Source: Myrica gale
Taxonomy: Eukaryota > Streptophyta > Magnoliopsida > Fagales > Myricaceae
Direction of reading: 5' to 3'
Length of the DNA: 64,000 bases
Assembly: GCA_963930655.1 (NCBI GenBank)
Contig: OZ005620.1
Coordinates: forward strand, 16,497,001-16,561,000
Positions 23,610 through 36,200 of this stretch are shown in pieces. A model generated the notes under the pieces. It ran no database searches. It was not told the DNA's origin and saw only the letters and a program-made list of their open reading frames with translations. Every line of letters begins with the position of its first letter. Position 1 is the stretch's first letter. The position numbers were made by a program, and so were the translations under genes.

Positions 23610-24916
23610 TTTTTAAGCTTCCGATACCCAATGCCAAAATTCAAACTGCGTAGCAACAGTACTACTTCTCAATCAAGTCCTCTTGGTTCAGCTCAAAAGA
23701 CTGATGGACGCATCAACTACTCAATCAAGTCGGGTTTATTTCATGATGAGAAAAACAGAGAGAGCGAAACTAAAAGCTACAAGATAAGGCTGAAATGAAG
23801 GGAAAACAAAAGATAAAGGAAACCCGAGAAAGGAAACAAGGAGAACTAGCAGAAAGCCAAAAAAAAAATGAACCTCCAGATACAAAATGACTGAAAAGAA
23901 GTTAATTAAAGAGAGTCAATAGTAGAGAAAAGGAAACTCCGCACGATAGTTTGAATACGAAGTTTGAACGGAGACAGACCCAGATAAGGATCCAGTGTAT
24001 CAAGACTCAACAGAAGAAAGATAAACGGAATTGGAAAGCCGTGCTGTCGAAGTAGTAGAAAATTCCCCAATTACGCGAAACGAAAAAGAAAAAAACGCAA
24101 AATTATAATAGAATAACAAAGCTACCAAGCAAAGGCCAGATCAGTAGAGAAAAAGTTCATTAGAGAAAAAAAAAGTAGAGAAAAAGTTAAATGTGGAAAG
24201 TATAAAACAACCATGTTCAGAGAGAGAGAGAGATGTTGTCGTGTATGAAACGAAAAAACAAACACATGAAAGCGAAGGCAGTGAGACCCGGTTTTCTACG
24301 AAGGCAGTGACCAAGAAAACCTTTCAACCTTTCCAACGTTCCCATTGAATCCTACGTTAGCGCGTTTGGTGGCTGGTTGGGTTTGGCTTCGTCCGCATAA
24401 GGTCTTGAGTTTGGACCGTTCAATACTCCAATACACCATAAATGCTAAAAAAAGGACAGGAGTAACAGATCAGAAAGTTGAGCAGTAGAAGACTCGCAAG
24501 TGAAAACAGGTGACGAAAAAACCACCTTCCCCGAGCTCTCAGTTTTTACAAACACGGAAGCTTTTTGCCTGTGTACATAAATTTTACGCGGAACGGATGA
24601 GGAAGTTGGTATCGTACGCAACATACGGGTTTGCTTGCATTAATGGAATGGTGACACATGCATGATGCCTCAACTAAATGCACTGCCCCTACCAACTACC
24701 CGACGACAATGCTCAACTTCGATGACCAAAAGAATATATATATATATATATATATTCGACCTAGTAAGCCCTTCCCTCAGTAGTTCGGAACAGGGCTGAG
24801 GGCTTTTAAGTACTCAACCAACGCTATCAAATGTTTGGCCGGAATGATTAAAAAAAATTAAAAAAAAATGTTTGGCCGGAATCGAGTTACTCTATTGTCA
24901 GGCGAGTCTATCTACA
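23610..24916 (-). promoter_or_regulatory. 5' flank of the kinase gene
   Basis: A-rich on the plus strand, with a GA run at 24217-24231 and an (AT)n run near 24735-24754. It probably holds the kinase 5' UTR and promoter, since the 3' part is CT-rich on the transcript strand. No TATA box or start site can be fixed. At 24826-24895 the words AAATGTTTGGCCGGAAT occur twice, a local duplication. Confidence 0.4.
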
Positions 24917-25121
24917 GGGGCGTTTATCTCCGAAAATTTTCACCTTTCAAAATTTCCAAAATATTATAAAATAATCTCTCTCCTTATTAAATTATAAAAT
25001 ATTATTATATTATTCAATTAAATATTCTCTCTCCTCACTTTTTCATAAAATATCTATACTTTTCACAAACCCCAATACCCAAAATTTTTAAAACTCCAAA
25101 ATTTCCACAAACAAACACCCT
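24917..25121. mobile_element. MITE, family B copy 1
   Basis: Ends GGGGCGTTTATCTCC and the inverse of GGGTGTTTGTTTGTGG form imperfect inverted termini around an AT-rich body with AATCTCTCTCC and ATTCTCTCTCC blocks. The inverse of 28519-28716 is a relative. Confidence 0.45.
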
Positions 25122-26090
25122 CATAATACCGGGTCCATATGGACTACTCAAGAGTCAAGGGTAATGTTATTAATACAAGGGATTTCTCGTAGTAGCTATA
25201 GGCTATGCTTGCTAACGGGACTCAATCCTGATTGCAGGTCCCAAATTTTAATTTTGAGTCTTAAATCTTGAATTTATGTTTGAATGGGCTAAATCTTATT
25301 TTTTAAGTCTTTAGACTCAATAATGGAACAAAACATTAATAGTAATAACAAAAAAGTCATTTCTCACCCCTCATCCACGTCTCTTTCTCCATCTCTCTCC
25401 TATGCGACTGCTACCTACACGCCACCCAGAGTTGGAGGGCCCTTCTCCGAATCACCAAAATTCCTCCTCCGACACTGAGCATTTGCTTCGTTGTGGAATT
25501 GAGACAAACCCGGATAAGAATTCCTCCTCCTCTCTTTGTCTCTCTAGCTAGGGATATTTAATAGAGAAATCAAAGACGAAGCTCGATTCTAAGTTTTTAA
25601 GCGAAATGTAAGCATCTCTGTGGCAAAGAGGGACAAAATCAGCCACGCACCTTAGGATCGTCTCTCCTGGGGAGAGTAGGTAGAGTGTGTGCGAGTATAC
25701 GAAGATGTAGAGAAGATGAGAATTTATAATACGGGTCAGATCAGCCTGTTTCACAAAACACTAGTTGATGCAAAATGGAGGGGACTAGACGAAGATATTA
25801 TCTGATAGTACCGAAAAAAGTACCACTGTTTGGCACTGCCGTAAGTTGCCTGAGTCAAATGAGCTATGAATTTTGTTGATAATGGTGGGAGGGCCAATTG
25901 AAGGAAAATGGATAATAATAATAATAATAATAGAACTGTAATTGCAAATTTACAAACGAATACTAAAAAAGTGTTTTTCACTGTAAAATCGTGTATACGA
26001 TTCAAAAATTTAATTTTGAATGTAAGCAAAGCGTATTTACGAATGGCTATGACGAGTAATAGAGCATCAGAAAAGCATGTTTTTTTTTAA
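25122..26090. other. AT-rich spacer
   Basis: I see no gene. An (ATA)n run lies at about 25911-25931. The C-rich part 25370-25450 has no reading frame or motif that I can support. Confidence 0.4.
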
Positions 26091-26097
26091 AAAAAAA

Positions 26098-26336
26098 ACT
26101 TATTTACATATTTTCTTCGGGCACATTAGGAAACAAGAGGGAGTCATCTTTTAAAGTTAACTTATTTACATATTTCGCTGTGGCACATTTGGAACCATTA
26201 AGGAAGCCTGCTTTTTTTAAAAAAAAATACTTATTTACATATTTGGCTCTGGCATGTTAAGGGAACAAGAGGAGACATATTTTAAAATAAAACTTATTTG
26301 CATATTATATTTTACTGGGACACGTTAGGCAACGGC
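26098..26336. repeat. Four-copy tandem repeat, unit 62-69 bp
   Basis: Units start at 26098, 26160, 26229 and 26292 with ACTTATTTACATATT, followed by a GGCACATTAGG-like block and an A/T run. The copies differ by many substitutions and small gaps, so the array is old. Confidence 0.75.
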
Positions 26337-27330
26337 ATTGACTTTGTGTCACATCAAAATGCAGAGACTAAGCTCGAACCATATTGAAAACTTGCATCAA
26401 AATAGTGAAATAAAATTAAAACCGAAACTGAAGTCAATCCCAGTCTTTCTGCTCCATATTTATTTGGAATTTCATTTATGAAAAGAAATGTCTTTCACTA
26501 AGATGTTTAGGAGAAGCTGTTAGACATATTTTATGGGTGTCTCCAAACATTTTAAAGTTGAGAAAAATATTTTTTATAAATAAAATTACAACAAAACAAA
26601 CTGAACCGAACCCCTAATTTTAATTTTACTTTTTATTTTTAACGTGATAAAAGGGCACATTTTATAACATTGTTGTCGGTCGTTCCTCATGCATTTCCGT
26701 TATCTTTCGCAGAACAACTGTTGATTTTCACAGAAAAAAAAAATAAAGAATATTCTCTTTATACTTTTATCACGTACGTCATTTATCTGACGGCCACTGT
26801 TGTGACGTGAAGGCATAGTCATGGCTGAGCTAACGAGGGTTAAGAATGGAATTGTCTTCCCTTTGTTTATTATGTCGATAAGATAAACCGCATAAACGTC
26901 AAAAGCTTTTAAAAATTGCGAAGATATTACACATGGGCAAGAGATGAGTCCTAAATTATATTCCTTTCCCAGAATTTTAATTTGACACTTGATCAGTCAG
27001 AGACGGTGGGTGCCGGATTTCTGCTCTTTTCTCTCCGGTATTTATTTGTACGTTAGTGAGTAAGATTTCTCTCGTTACTCAGTAAAAGAAATAAGATATA
27101 TATAACGTGTAAAAAAATAATTTAAATATCTAAGATTTTCATTAAAAATAAATATCTAAGAAGTAATCTATTAAACTATAAGTCAGTAACATACATTATT
27201 ACAATAAAACAATACTTATATCCGGACCTTCTATAGTTATATTCCAATAATATATTCACTCCCGTTTCTCTCGAGATTTGGTTGTGATATCTTTATTAGT
27301 TACTGTCGGCCAGGGGCAGCCATGTATTCT
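26337..27330. other. AT-rich spacer
   Basis: No gene, RNA or element could be recognised. Short A and T runs only. Confidence 0.4.
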
Positions 27331-27597
27331 TCCAACAATTCGAGACATAAATTTTTTTATCAAAACAAACACATTCCAATATTATTAAGTTTTACGGATA
27401 CACATTTTACTTTTAATATTTCTCAAAATTTTGACAAACAAACCTGCAAAGCTCGCACATCAAAAAGTTTCCTCTTTTTACTCTTTTTAATGTTTTCACG
27501 ACATAATTAAAACTTTTTTCCATCTAAGACATACATTGCTGTATTTTAGGTACGATTTCCTATTGGACACCATGCACAATAACTACTCTTAATCAAA
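27331..27597 (+). repeat. Direct repeat, copy 1
   Basis: Runs from TCCAACAATTCGAGACAT to CTACTCTTAATCAAA and recurs at 28884-29192. The shared parts include AAAAAGTTTCCTCTTTTTAC and TACGATTTCCTATTGGACAC. The copies are close in sequence apart from an insertion in copy 2. Confidence 0.85.
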
Positions 27598-27639
27598 TGG
27601 AACAAACATTTGACTAAATAGCAGGTGAAATAGGAAAGA

Positions 27640-27800
27640 GGGTGAGAGAAAATGATGGATCATGGTCGGGATTCATCTTGCCCTAACAGTGTAAGTGTTA
27701 TTTGGACAGTGTGAATCCCGATAAGGACCTACACTCCTCTCTCAATCTCTTTCTTAATTTTTCTATCTCCAATACCCTCTATATTGCAGAGGATTTCACT
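27640..27800. repeat. Hairpin repeat, family H copy D
   Basis: The arms GTCGGGATTCA (about 27667) and TGAATCCCGAT (about 27712) face each other. The flanks, with CTCTCTCAATCTCTTTCTTA and TATTGCAGAGGAT, match those of the hairpins at 29540-29720 and 30015-30185. Confidence 0.5.
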
Positions 27801-28518
27801 CTCCAGCCTCCCGCACAAAAGTTTGATTGAGTGGGTGGGTATATACGAGGTAATCTGGTTTTTGGGTCCACCGTTTTTCGAGTTCTACGTAGAGATGCAC
27901 GTTAATATTCGTGGGACAAGGCACAACTTCATGGGAAGAATTTGATGTTGGGTTCTCGCGTTCACATCAGTGAAGATTTCTTCCATATTTTGTGTGAAAG
28001 GTTGGGTCGAAAGCTCGAAAGTCGATGCCATTTCTCTCACCCTTTTGGGTGGGTTGGACAAAGGACGTCTGATTTCTGGTTGGCCTGCCGAGGGTATCTG
28101 ATAAACCGCGTAGATATATTTAAGCAGCTGTTTTCATATTTGTTTGTTGACCGAGCAGGCATGTGCGTCTCAGCATTTTGAGGCCCTTCAAAGATAATGA
28201 CCTTTTTTCATTCTCCTGATCTGAATTGCCCGCCCTTTAGAAAGGCCCCCCATCCCAATGGACCTAACTTGTTCCATTTGCTTTCTTTCTATGACAGAAA
28301 TTCTAGGTCTATCAGCGGACCATGAGGTCCATGACTCGGAATAGAAAAGTCCATAAACAAGAACCGCATAATTAAGGTTTGATTTAGATGTTCGATTTAT
28401 CCATTTGAGTTTAAAAAAAAAACACTTCACGGGAAAATCTTGGAATAGGTATCTCGACGACTTAGAGGCAAGGCTTCAAGAAAATTCTTTGCTGAATGCC
28501 CCCACCAAAAGGATTCTC

Positions 28519-28716
28519 AGGGTGAGTTTGTGTTGGAAAATTTTTGGGTTGTTAAAATTTTTGGTATTGGGTTTAGTGAAAAAGTGAAGAGAGATAATCT
28601 TTTATATTTTTTATAGTGAAAAGTTATGATTTGATGGGAGAGAGAGATTATATTGTAATATTTTATTGTGAGAGGGTGAAAAATTTTGTGAAATTTTTGG
28701 GTACAAACACAACCTC
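28519..28716. mobile_element. MITE, family B copy 2
   Basis: It starts AGGGTGAGTTTGTGTTGG and ends GGGTACAAACACAACCTC, imperfect inverted termini of about 18 bases. The inverted body resembles 24917-25121 (AATCTCTCT, CACTTTTTCA, AACCCAATACC). Confidence 0.5.
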
Positions 28717-28883
28717 AGTTGCTCTCACCCTACTTTTCTTAACCTGAAATTATGAAATCAATGCAACGTTGAAGTCTAAATTATCAAGATCATCTTAGAG
28801 TACTCAAATTATTAAAAAAAATTACGAGCTTTATTTGCCAGCAACTTATGTAATGGTTGACCTTATAAGGTGATGTTTGTTTC

Positions 28884-29192
28884 TCCAACAATTCGAGACA
28901 TGAAAATTGTTATCAAAACAAATATACTCCAACATTATTAACTTTTACAGATACACATTTTATTTTTCATAAATTTTAATAAAATAAAGATTCTTAAAAT
29001 ATAGAAAATATTTCTCAAAATTTTGACAAACAAACATGCAAAGCTCGCGCAGCAAAAAGTTTCCTCTTTTTACTCTTTTTAATGTTTTCACGACATAATT
29101 AAAACTTTTTTTTTCCATCCAAGACATACATTGCTGTATTTTAGGTACGATTTCCTATTGGACACCATGCACAATGACTACTCTTAATCAAA
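28884..29192 (+). repeat. Direct repeat, copy 2
   Basis: Second copy of 27331-27597. It is longer by about 40 bases because of an AT-rich insertion near 28970-29010. The 1.29 kb between the copies holds the hairpin copy D and MITE B copy 2. The copies could be LTR-like, but I found no 5-bp duplication, primer site or coding piece. Confidence 0.85.
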
Positions 29193-29459
29193 ACACAAGA
29201 TTTTAAGGTCACAACCTTCCAAAGGACGATTCCTTTTCTTCCTTTTGAATTGGTTTAAACTTTAATGCGCACCAAAGAAGATTGACTGTTCTTGTTAGAC
29301 TTTTCTTGACCAAAACATTAAAAAAACAAGCTTTTCGCCAGCTACACACACGGTTTGATGGAAAGAATGACAGGTCTAATTATTATCTGAACAAGTGGGA
29401 AAGCGAAGGCTAGAGTTCTCTGCTTTCTCCGCACATGGCCAGATGGCATGTCACTTCTT

Positions 29460-29720
29460 AAGATTCAGGAGTGTGAATGACGTGACAAAGCAAAAGGGCT
29501 AGAGCAATTCCCAGCTCCTCCCGGATCCGGGTATTACAGAGTGTGCATCAGAGGAGAGAGACATAGATTTTGGGTTTCACGGTGGGATCCACACTCTCCG
29601 AGCATAAACAATATTTTCGGGCAGTATGGGTCCTACGGTGACAAAGCAAAAGGGTTAGAGCAGTTCCCAGCTTCTTTCAGATCCGGCTGCTCTGTAATAT
29701 CTGGGGTATATTCGTTTTCA
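29460..29720. repeat. Hairpin repeat, family H copy B, with an internal direct repeat
   Basis: Arms 29582-29601 and 29617-29636 (GTGGGATCCACACTC... against ...TATGGGTCCTAC) are an imperfect inverted pair. The block TGACAAAGCAAAAGGG...AGAGCA at about 29482 recurs at about 29639, on either side of the hairpin. Confidence 0.6.
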
Positions 29721-30009
29721 CAATTTTTTCAGGATTCTAAGAATATTCACAATTTTATCACCGAATATATTCAAAATTCAAACACAAAAATCAATACATT
29801 TTACACGATCTCCAACAAATTTTTAATTTTTTATTCAACATAAATTTTCTCTTTCTATACTTTTTCACATAATTCCAATACTTTTTTATTAAACAATTAC
29901 ATCAAATCATTTCTTTCTCCATTTTACACAAACACCAATAAAACACTATTCAACATAAAAATTCACAACTTCTCTAAAATCCTACATTTTTTCTCAAAAC
30001 GAACATCAC
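29703..30009 (-). mobile_element. AT-rich MITE, family A copy 2
   Basis: Read on the minus strand it starts GGTGATGTTCGTTTTGAG and ends GAAAACGAATATACCCC, giving inverted termini around TTCGTTTT. It shares ATGTAATTGTTTAAT and GTGAAAAAGTATAGA with 17518-17850. It sits exactly between hairpin copies B and C. Confidence 0.55.
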
Positions 30010-30014
30010 CTAGT

Positions 30015-30185
30015 GCAAATAGAGGAGAGAGAGAGAGACACAGAGTGTGAGTCTCACGGTGGGACCCACATTGCCCGAGCCCGAACAGTTTTTTCGGGCA
30101 GTGTGGGTCCCACGACCTTGTGTCACTCTCTCTCTTATTGGACCCCCTAGATATTGCAGAGGATCCCGATCCGCTCCTCCCCTTG
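30015..30185. repeat. Hairpin repeat, family H copy C
   Basis: Arms 30059-30078 and 30094-30113 (GTGGGACCCACATTGCCCGA against TCGGGCAGTGTGGGTCCCAC) pair at 19 of 20 positions around a 15-base loop. Outer GA/CT-rich arms (30021-30050 and 30119-30140) extend the fold. Confidence 0.8.
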
Positions 30186-31130
30186 CCAATCTATTTCACC
30201 TCTTCTTTCCTTCCCTTTATATGGGAAACATTACTTAGACCCATTTGACCTATGTATGAATGAGCGAAAAATGGGCATAATTACTTCCAATCTGATCTAA
30301 AAGTTGTGACTTCATTTTAAACCTTCGATCAAGACGTGTTTGACTCAATTTGTTTTGAAAAAGGACTATACCTCTTAATTTTATTCAAAATCTTTAGTTG
30401 TGACGAAAAAATATCTTAATTACATTTAAAAAGTACACAAAAAATTTGAGAGGCATGGGTAATAAGGGTTTTGAAATAAATTTGAGAGGCGTCCTACTCT
30501 TTTATTGAAAAAAATAAAAATTATCACCCATTTGCAACGAGGACGTCTGTTTCCTAATGCTATGCTGGTGTCCTTAGCTTTCTCCCAGGAGGGTCCTTCC
30601 ATTAGACAAAGGCCCACAACAAGCTGGCAAGAGAACCACAATTTACTCCGACCAACTTCAATCGAACCCTGAATTGGAGGTCATTAGACTGAAGACAACT
30701 ACTTTTCTCATTTCCCTGTAGTTACTAATTAGGTATCATTGTTATGGAGAAACATTTCGTGGTTGATCTCTTGTTACCAGGTCAAGATGGGTCTCTTTGG
30801 CCCTGCTGTTCCTATCGAAGACTTGGACCAAGCTTAGAAGTTTTGAACCCCAACCTCAGGTGAGACGACAGAACAGCCATAATGGCAGCTGCATTTTGGC
30901 AAATACTGTCCACAAACGAAAATTACAAACACAAAAAGTTTTTCCACTTGTTTTTGTTTGTAATGAGGAAAAAAAAAAATTTGTGCCCGAGATTATGATG
31001 GATTTCGCCAAGCTAAAACACATATGGACATAGTTAAAGAGTATAGCGGCAACCCCCTAACATTTAAACCGACCCAGTCTAAAAAACGTATTGACATGAT
31101 CAAGAGCGTAACGACAACTCCAAACACTCG
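30186..31130. other. Spacer without recognised gene
   Basis: The stretch 30896-30960 (CACAAACGAAAATTACAAAC) resembles 31735-31800, a dispersed short repeat. No coding signal. Confidence 0.4.
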
Positions 31131-31135
31131 TAAGA

Positions 31136-31663
31136 GCATTTCTAGTATACTCTCTCTTCTAACATTTTGGTTAGAATAGAGAGTCAATTTAACTAAAAAG
31201 CTTAAAAATATCATTTACCAGCTTCTCTATTTTAACAAATTTTAACAAAAAAAAATTGAAGAAGTGAACAATGACTCTCTATTTAAAGAGTCATTATTCA
31301 TTTCATCATCTTAATATATATTTTCTTCTTTTTTTTAGAAAATTATTGTACACTTCACCATCTTAAAATTTAAAAAATTCCAACCGTTAGTAAAATAAAA
31401 AAATTTAAAAATCGATTTTTTAAGATAAGATAAATATTCAAAAATATGACTGTTACAATAAAATGAATATTCAAAAATATAAATGTTAGAGAAATAATAT
31501 AGAAATCTTTGAAAAATAATATTTAAATAGAATAGTAAAAATAGATGGTTAATATAAAGAAGCTGCTGGAAATTTTTTTTAAAAGTTGATAGTTAAAATA
31601 AAGAAATATTTTTTTTTTATTAAAATAGAGTCAAATTTGAAGAGCCTCTATAAATGCTATAAG
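31136..31663. mobile_element. AT-rich element with short inverted ends (MITE-like)
   Basis: It begins GAGCATTTCTAGTA and ends TATAAATGCT, whose inverse AGCATTTATA matches the start. Internal blocks TTAGAATAGAGAGTC near the left and AAAATAGAGTCAAATTTG near the right face each other. This layout is common for plant MITEs with GAGCAT ends. No clear target duplication. Confidence 0.5.
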
Positions 31664-31895
31664 CGATCAGATTAAAACCCACGCTTATCCGTTGAATGTT
31701 GGTGGTGCAGAAGTCAACCATCGAATTATAACCCAAAGGGACTCCACCGTATTTTGACAAATACTATACACAAACGAAAAATACAAACACAAAAAGCTTT
31801 CCACTTGTCTGTAAGTGATAAGATTCAAACTTACATTTTGCCGTTGAATATTGGTATTGAAGAAGTGAAACATTGAATTATAACCCTGGGGAGTC
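31664..31895. repeat. Direct repeat of about 75 bp, spaced 155 bp
   Basis: 31664-31740 and 31818-31893 share GTTGAATRTTGGT, GAAGT and GAATTATAACCC with scattered differences. Confidence 0.6.
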
Positions 31896-31899
31896 AAAC

Positions 31900-33296
31900 C
31901 AGTTATTTTCTTCGCTTCTCTCTTTTTATCTTCTGTGAAGTGCGTTGCAAAATTTGTTTCTGTGTTTGTTAAATTGCCTTGGAATTCTCGGACTTGACTT
32001 TGACGCTTTCATAACAGAAAACCCATGAGGAATGCCTGCCCCGATTCCTGCGATTCGTGCGGCCCATTTTGTTAGTTTGTTGGGATAGATTTAGGACTCC
32101 AAAGCGATGGGCTAGAGCATGGCCCAGCTATTGGTTCTCTTTATAATTTATTTCTTTTCCAACCGATTCCAATGTTCTTGTCAACAAATATATATATGCT
32201 TAGTGTTCTTTTTTGAGTTCTTTTCAGGTCCTTCTGAGAAGAATCTAATGGCTTATGATTCATTTTAGAAGTGAACTCTACACACCCAGATATCTTGAGC
32301 CGTTAAATTCTTCCAAGAAGAACCCAAAAAGTATACCAGGTATATATATATATATATAGATGTTCCATTCTATTTTATATTGTTGGTGATTGGCTTAGAG
32401 TCAGACTTACAGCCATTACTGTGATTTTTCGACTAGAGTGGATTTACCTAATGAATATGTAAACTCTGAGATTGTGCAACCCCAAGTCACATAAATCAAC
32501 CCCAAGGGATTCCACATCTATCTTTATATATTTTTTAGATTAAAATTTTATTTTACTTAGCTGCGTTTTAGTTTTTTTTAAAAGAGTGATATACATTTTA
32601 CTATATATAATAAATAGAAAAAAAAATACACAACAAAGAATAAGAATAAAATAAAATGTTATAAATATGAAAAGTACAGAAATTACAAAACAGAATGCAA
32701 AGTAAAAAAAAATAAATTAATCAACAGTCAACACGAGCATAAAAATAGGGTGTAAATGATAGTTGTTGCCAAATAATTAATGTAATAAGTAAAAAGATTA
32801 ATATAAGCCCTCGGTTTCATTTTCACGCACAAAGATGAACGTAGATTACAAACACAACTTTTTAAAGAACACATCAAGGACTGAATGTTAAATATGATAT
32901 TGCCGAATAAACAACAATCAACAAGAATTTTGTTAAAAAAAAATAGAAGAGCAGATAAAATACCTCACAAGTGTTACAATAGATGGTAGCAACCAACACA
33001 ATCTACAAACTTTTTGAGTTTCCCTCAAATACGAATTATTTCTCAGTCTGGGAAGAAGAAATAATTATACAGACCACTTCCAATTGAACCTATGAGCACC
33101 AAAACCGTAGATTAAGAGACCAGCACTCAGGAAAGCAACCCAACTCTTCAGAATAATTTCTTGGAAACAAATCCACCAGTCAACTAGATCAGTTCTGTAT
33201 AATGGGTGCCGCCAGCAGCATCAGAAGCTAAAGCTGATGTTCCTTCCAATCAGATGGCAACATTCTCAACCTCGTAAGATAATCGCTTTCTAAATT
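31900..33296 (-). other. Downstream flank of NPSN11
   Basis: An AT-rich region with a (TA)n run at 32341-32358. The part next to 33296 must hold the NPSN11 3' UTR. A stretch at 32430-32510 (GTGGATTTACCTAATG, GATTGTGCAACCCC) faintly resembles the tail of the SINE at 17160-17405. No gene is seen. Confidence 0.4.
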
Positions 33297-36200
33297 TTAG
33301 TTGGCATTCCAGAGTAATTTCCGATTCATTGCTGGTGGGGCTAATCCAGGAATATCCCGGATATCCTTGTTGTTTGGGTGCACAAGCTGAAATAGGGAAG
33401 TATATGTTGCATTTATAAATGAAAATTGACCAGATCAATAGACAAGGGCAACTGCATACTGCAAAGAATTACATCCCCACTTGTTTCACAACTTAATGGC
33501 TTTTTAACAGCTGAAGAAACTGCAAAAAGATATTATCATTGTGGCGATTAAGAGTCAATTCATTATACTAGCATTAGGGACATGCTGCAATGAAAAGATA
33601 GCAGCACACACTTCTTTTCCCATGGGAGTATAAACTGATCCTAGAGGCCATGAAACAGGTATCTTCTGGACAATAAAGTTAAAAAAATCAGTATATCCTC
33701 AAACACAAACTTATATGCAAACTCACCTTAAACCAAAAACAAAAGAAAAAAGACCAACTGTAAATTTATCTTCATTTTTTTTTTGCGTAAATTTAGCTTA
33801 TTTTCAATGAAGAACATTTTGGATCGCTTCCAAATTAATGATGTGAGTCCGTCAAACAGCATCAGTGAACAGTGATGGGGAAAAAAAAAGAGTCCATTAA
33901 GAAAGAAATAGGCTTGAGGTTGTCCTGAAGATGACACCTTGTTGCAATATGTGGTTTACTAACGCCAGCTATGTTAAGTACCTTTTGTACAGCCTTGTAC
34001 ACAGGTTTTTCGTTTTTCTTTATCTCCGCAAATGATAATACTTCTCAAAAGCAAAATATACATATCAACTTAGATCCCTACATCCAACAATGTCATTTAG
34101 ATTATAGAAGTATCTCATTGCTTGTTGAGGGTAGAACAAGAAAATTTTTGCTTTTAAAGAAACAAAAGAACTCCCAATAGGTTACCCAAACAACACATTG
34201 GATATTCAGAAACTCAAAGTAAATGACCAATCAAGTCTAGAAGGTCAACTGCCTCAGCTTTGAAAGCCCAATTGCCCCATAAAAGAAGGTAGGAAAGAAA
34301 TTTACGATACTATTTCAAACTAACAGATAATTGGCCTTGAGGCCTCCACGCAAAAAAAGAAATACAACAGAGAAAAAAGAGCCTAGTTATAATCTAGCTA
34401 CATCTATGCATTAAGGGGACACCAAGGATTCAACTCCAATTGGTACTCAGCCAGATGGGAAAGAGCAAAATCTAAGATTTCAAAACAAAGCCCAATCTTT
34501 TAATAAAGAAAAAAGAAAATTAAAGCAAAATATATGTTACCTTCACAATAACGACGGCTATGACTCCGACGACAATAAGGAAGAGTAATGCCATAATACA
34601 CCTGTCAGTTGCGACCTAAAGAAATATCTGAGGTAAGTAATGCAAACAACTGATATTCAATATATGACAAGAACAAGAAAAAAGATACTTTCGGAGATTG
34701 ACCTGCCTACCAAGTTCCTTCACAAGTTGAGAAGCTTTCTTGATCGAGAAATGGATAGAGTCCAGCTCATTAACTATCCGACTCATTTGTTCAGTCTAAA
34801 ATGGAAGTAATATATGTCTTTAGTTCCCATGGCTTTGAAAATTGTTGAGAGACAAAAAGAAAAAAAAAAGCAAGAGAGTTTGTGTAAGTGTGAGAAAGCA
34901 AGACAACGGAGAAAGTTAAATTCAGTGTGTGCCATGACACACATGTTCTTTAAAGCCAACATATTACACACCTGAGCCTTTAGTGCTGATGCAGTCTCTG
35001 TTCCAACATTGATGGTCTCATGAACAACCTATTACAGAAACCAAGATTCATTACTGCTCTCTTGCAATAATTCCAAAACAGCAAAATATAATTCATGATT
35101 TCTTATTCTTATTTATTTTTTGGGGGAAAGGGATTTGCATTCAGGGTCATCTTGCTAAATAGGATTTCCTAATTTGTTTAGATCTTGATGCAAACTAGTG
35201 CGAGTGATTTTCAAGCCAGAGCTAAGCAGCACAAGCATGTTCAAGATAAGTTTAAGAGGAAAGATGAAACCGCTTCAAAATAGAATATGAAACTTACCCT
35301 GTCCTCCTCACAAAATAGAGAACTTGATTTCACAAGGAAATGATTTCCGAGATAATCCTACCTTTTTTGACCTCTCAATGGCTTGATCAGTCTCGTTCAT
35401 CATCGTGTTCCCCCTGTCTACTAGCTGTTGATTTGTCATAGCTGCAAAAAGTATAGCCTTGGTCTCAACATCAATTGTACTTGATATTGGCATAATCTTT
35501 ACCACTTTAAAACAACTTTTGAAGTACATCAAAAGGTACAAAATACGTCAATCACAGGCTGTGATTCTGAAGCAAACTTAAAACTATGCATTGGGTACTC
35601 CCGAATTATGTATGCTCAATAAAGAGTTACAAATGCACAGCAGTCCACCATTTCTAACTAATCAAAACCAGGCGGATCAAGAATAATACCAGTAATACCA
35701 GTTTCACCATGCCAAAGAGAGTAACATTATCCTATCACCATTAGCATCCTCGTATAGTGCATGCTCGCTACAAATCTAGACATATGCTCAAAAGAAAAAG
35801 TATTCAACTGTAAAATTATCAATATATCACGTGTGAAGTTACAACCAACATATTGGCCAAGTACTCATATAGTTACTGGTACAAATGATTGCAGCCATCC
35901 AAGGTACAGTAATGCATCCAATCTGACTTTGTTATATTTATCTCAATCACTAAAGTAGCCACCCAAACCAACTTCACTAGAGAGGAAGATAAAATCTGGC
36001 ATCTTTTCTCTTGCTAAGGAAAATATTGAATGTATGATGACAAATCCACAACCAGATAGAGATAAGTAGGAGGGTTATCACCATGCCTTGCAGACAAAAA
36101 GGAATAAGCAGTAGGGTCATCACCATAACTAACTCTTATTGACGCATAAGACTACCAAGAGTGGTGGACAGATCAATGACAATTAGCATGCTGATTAAAC

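Noticed and set aside
27331..29192. A definite TRIM retrotransposon
   Set aside because: Direct repeats are present, but I found no target duplication, primer site or polypurine tract, so only the repeats are reported.
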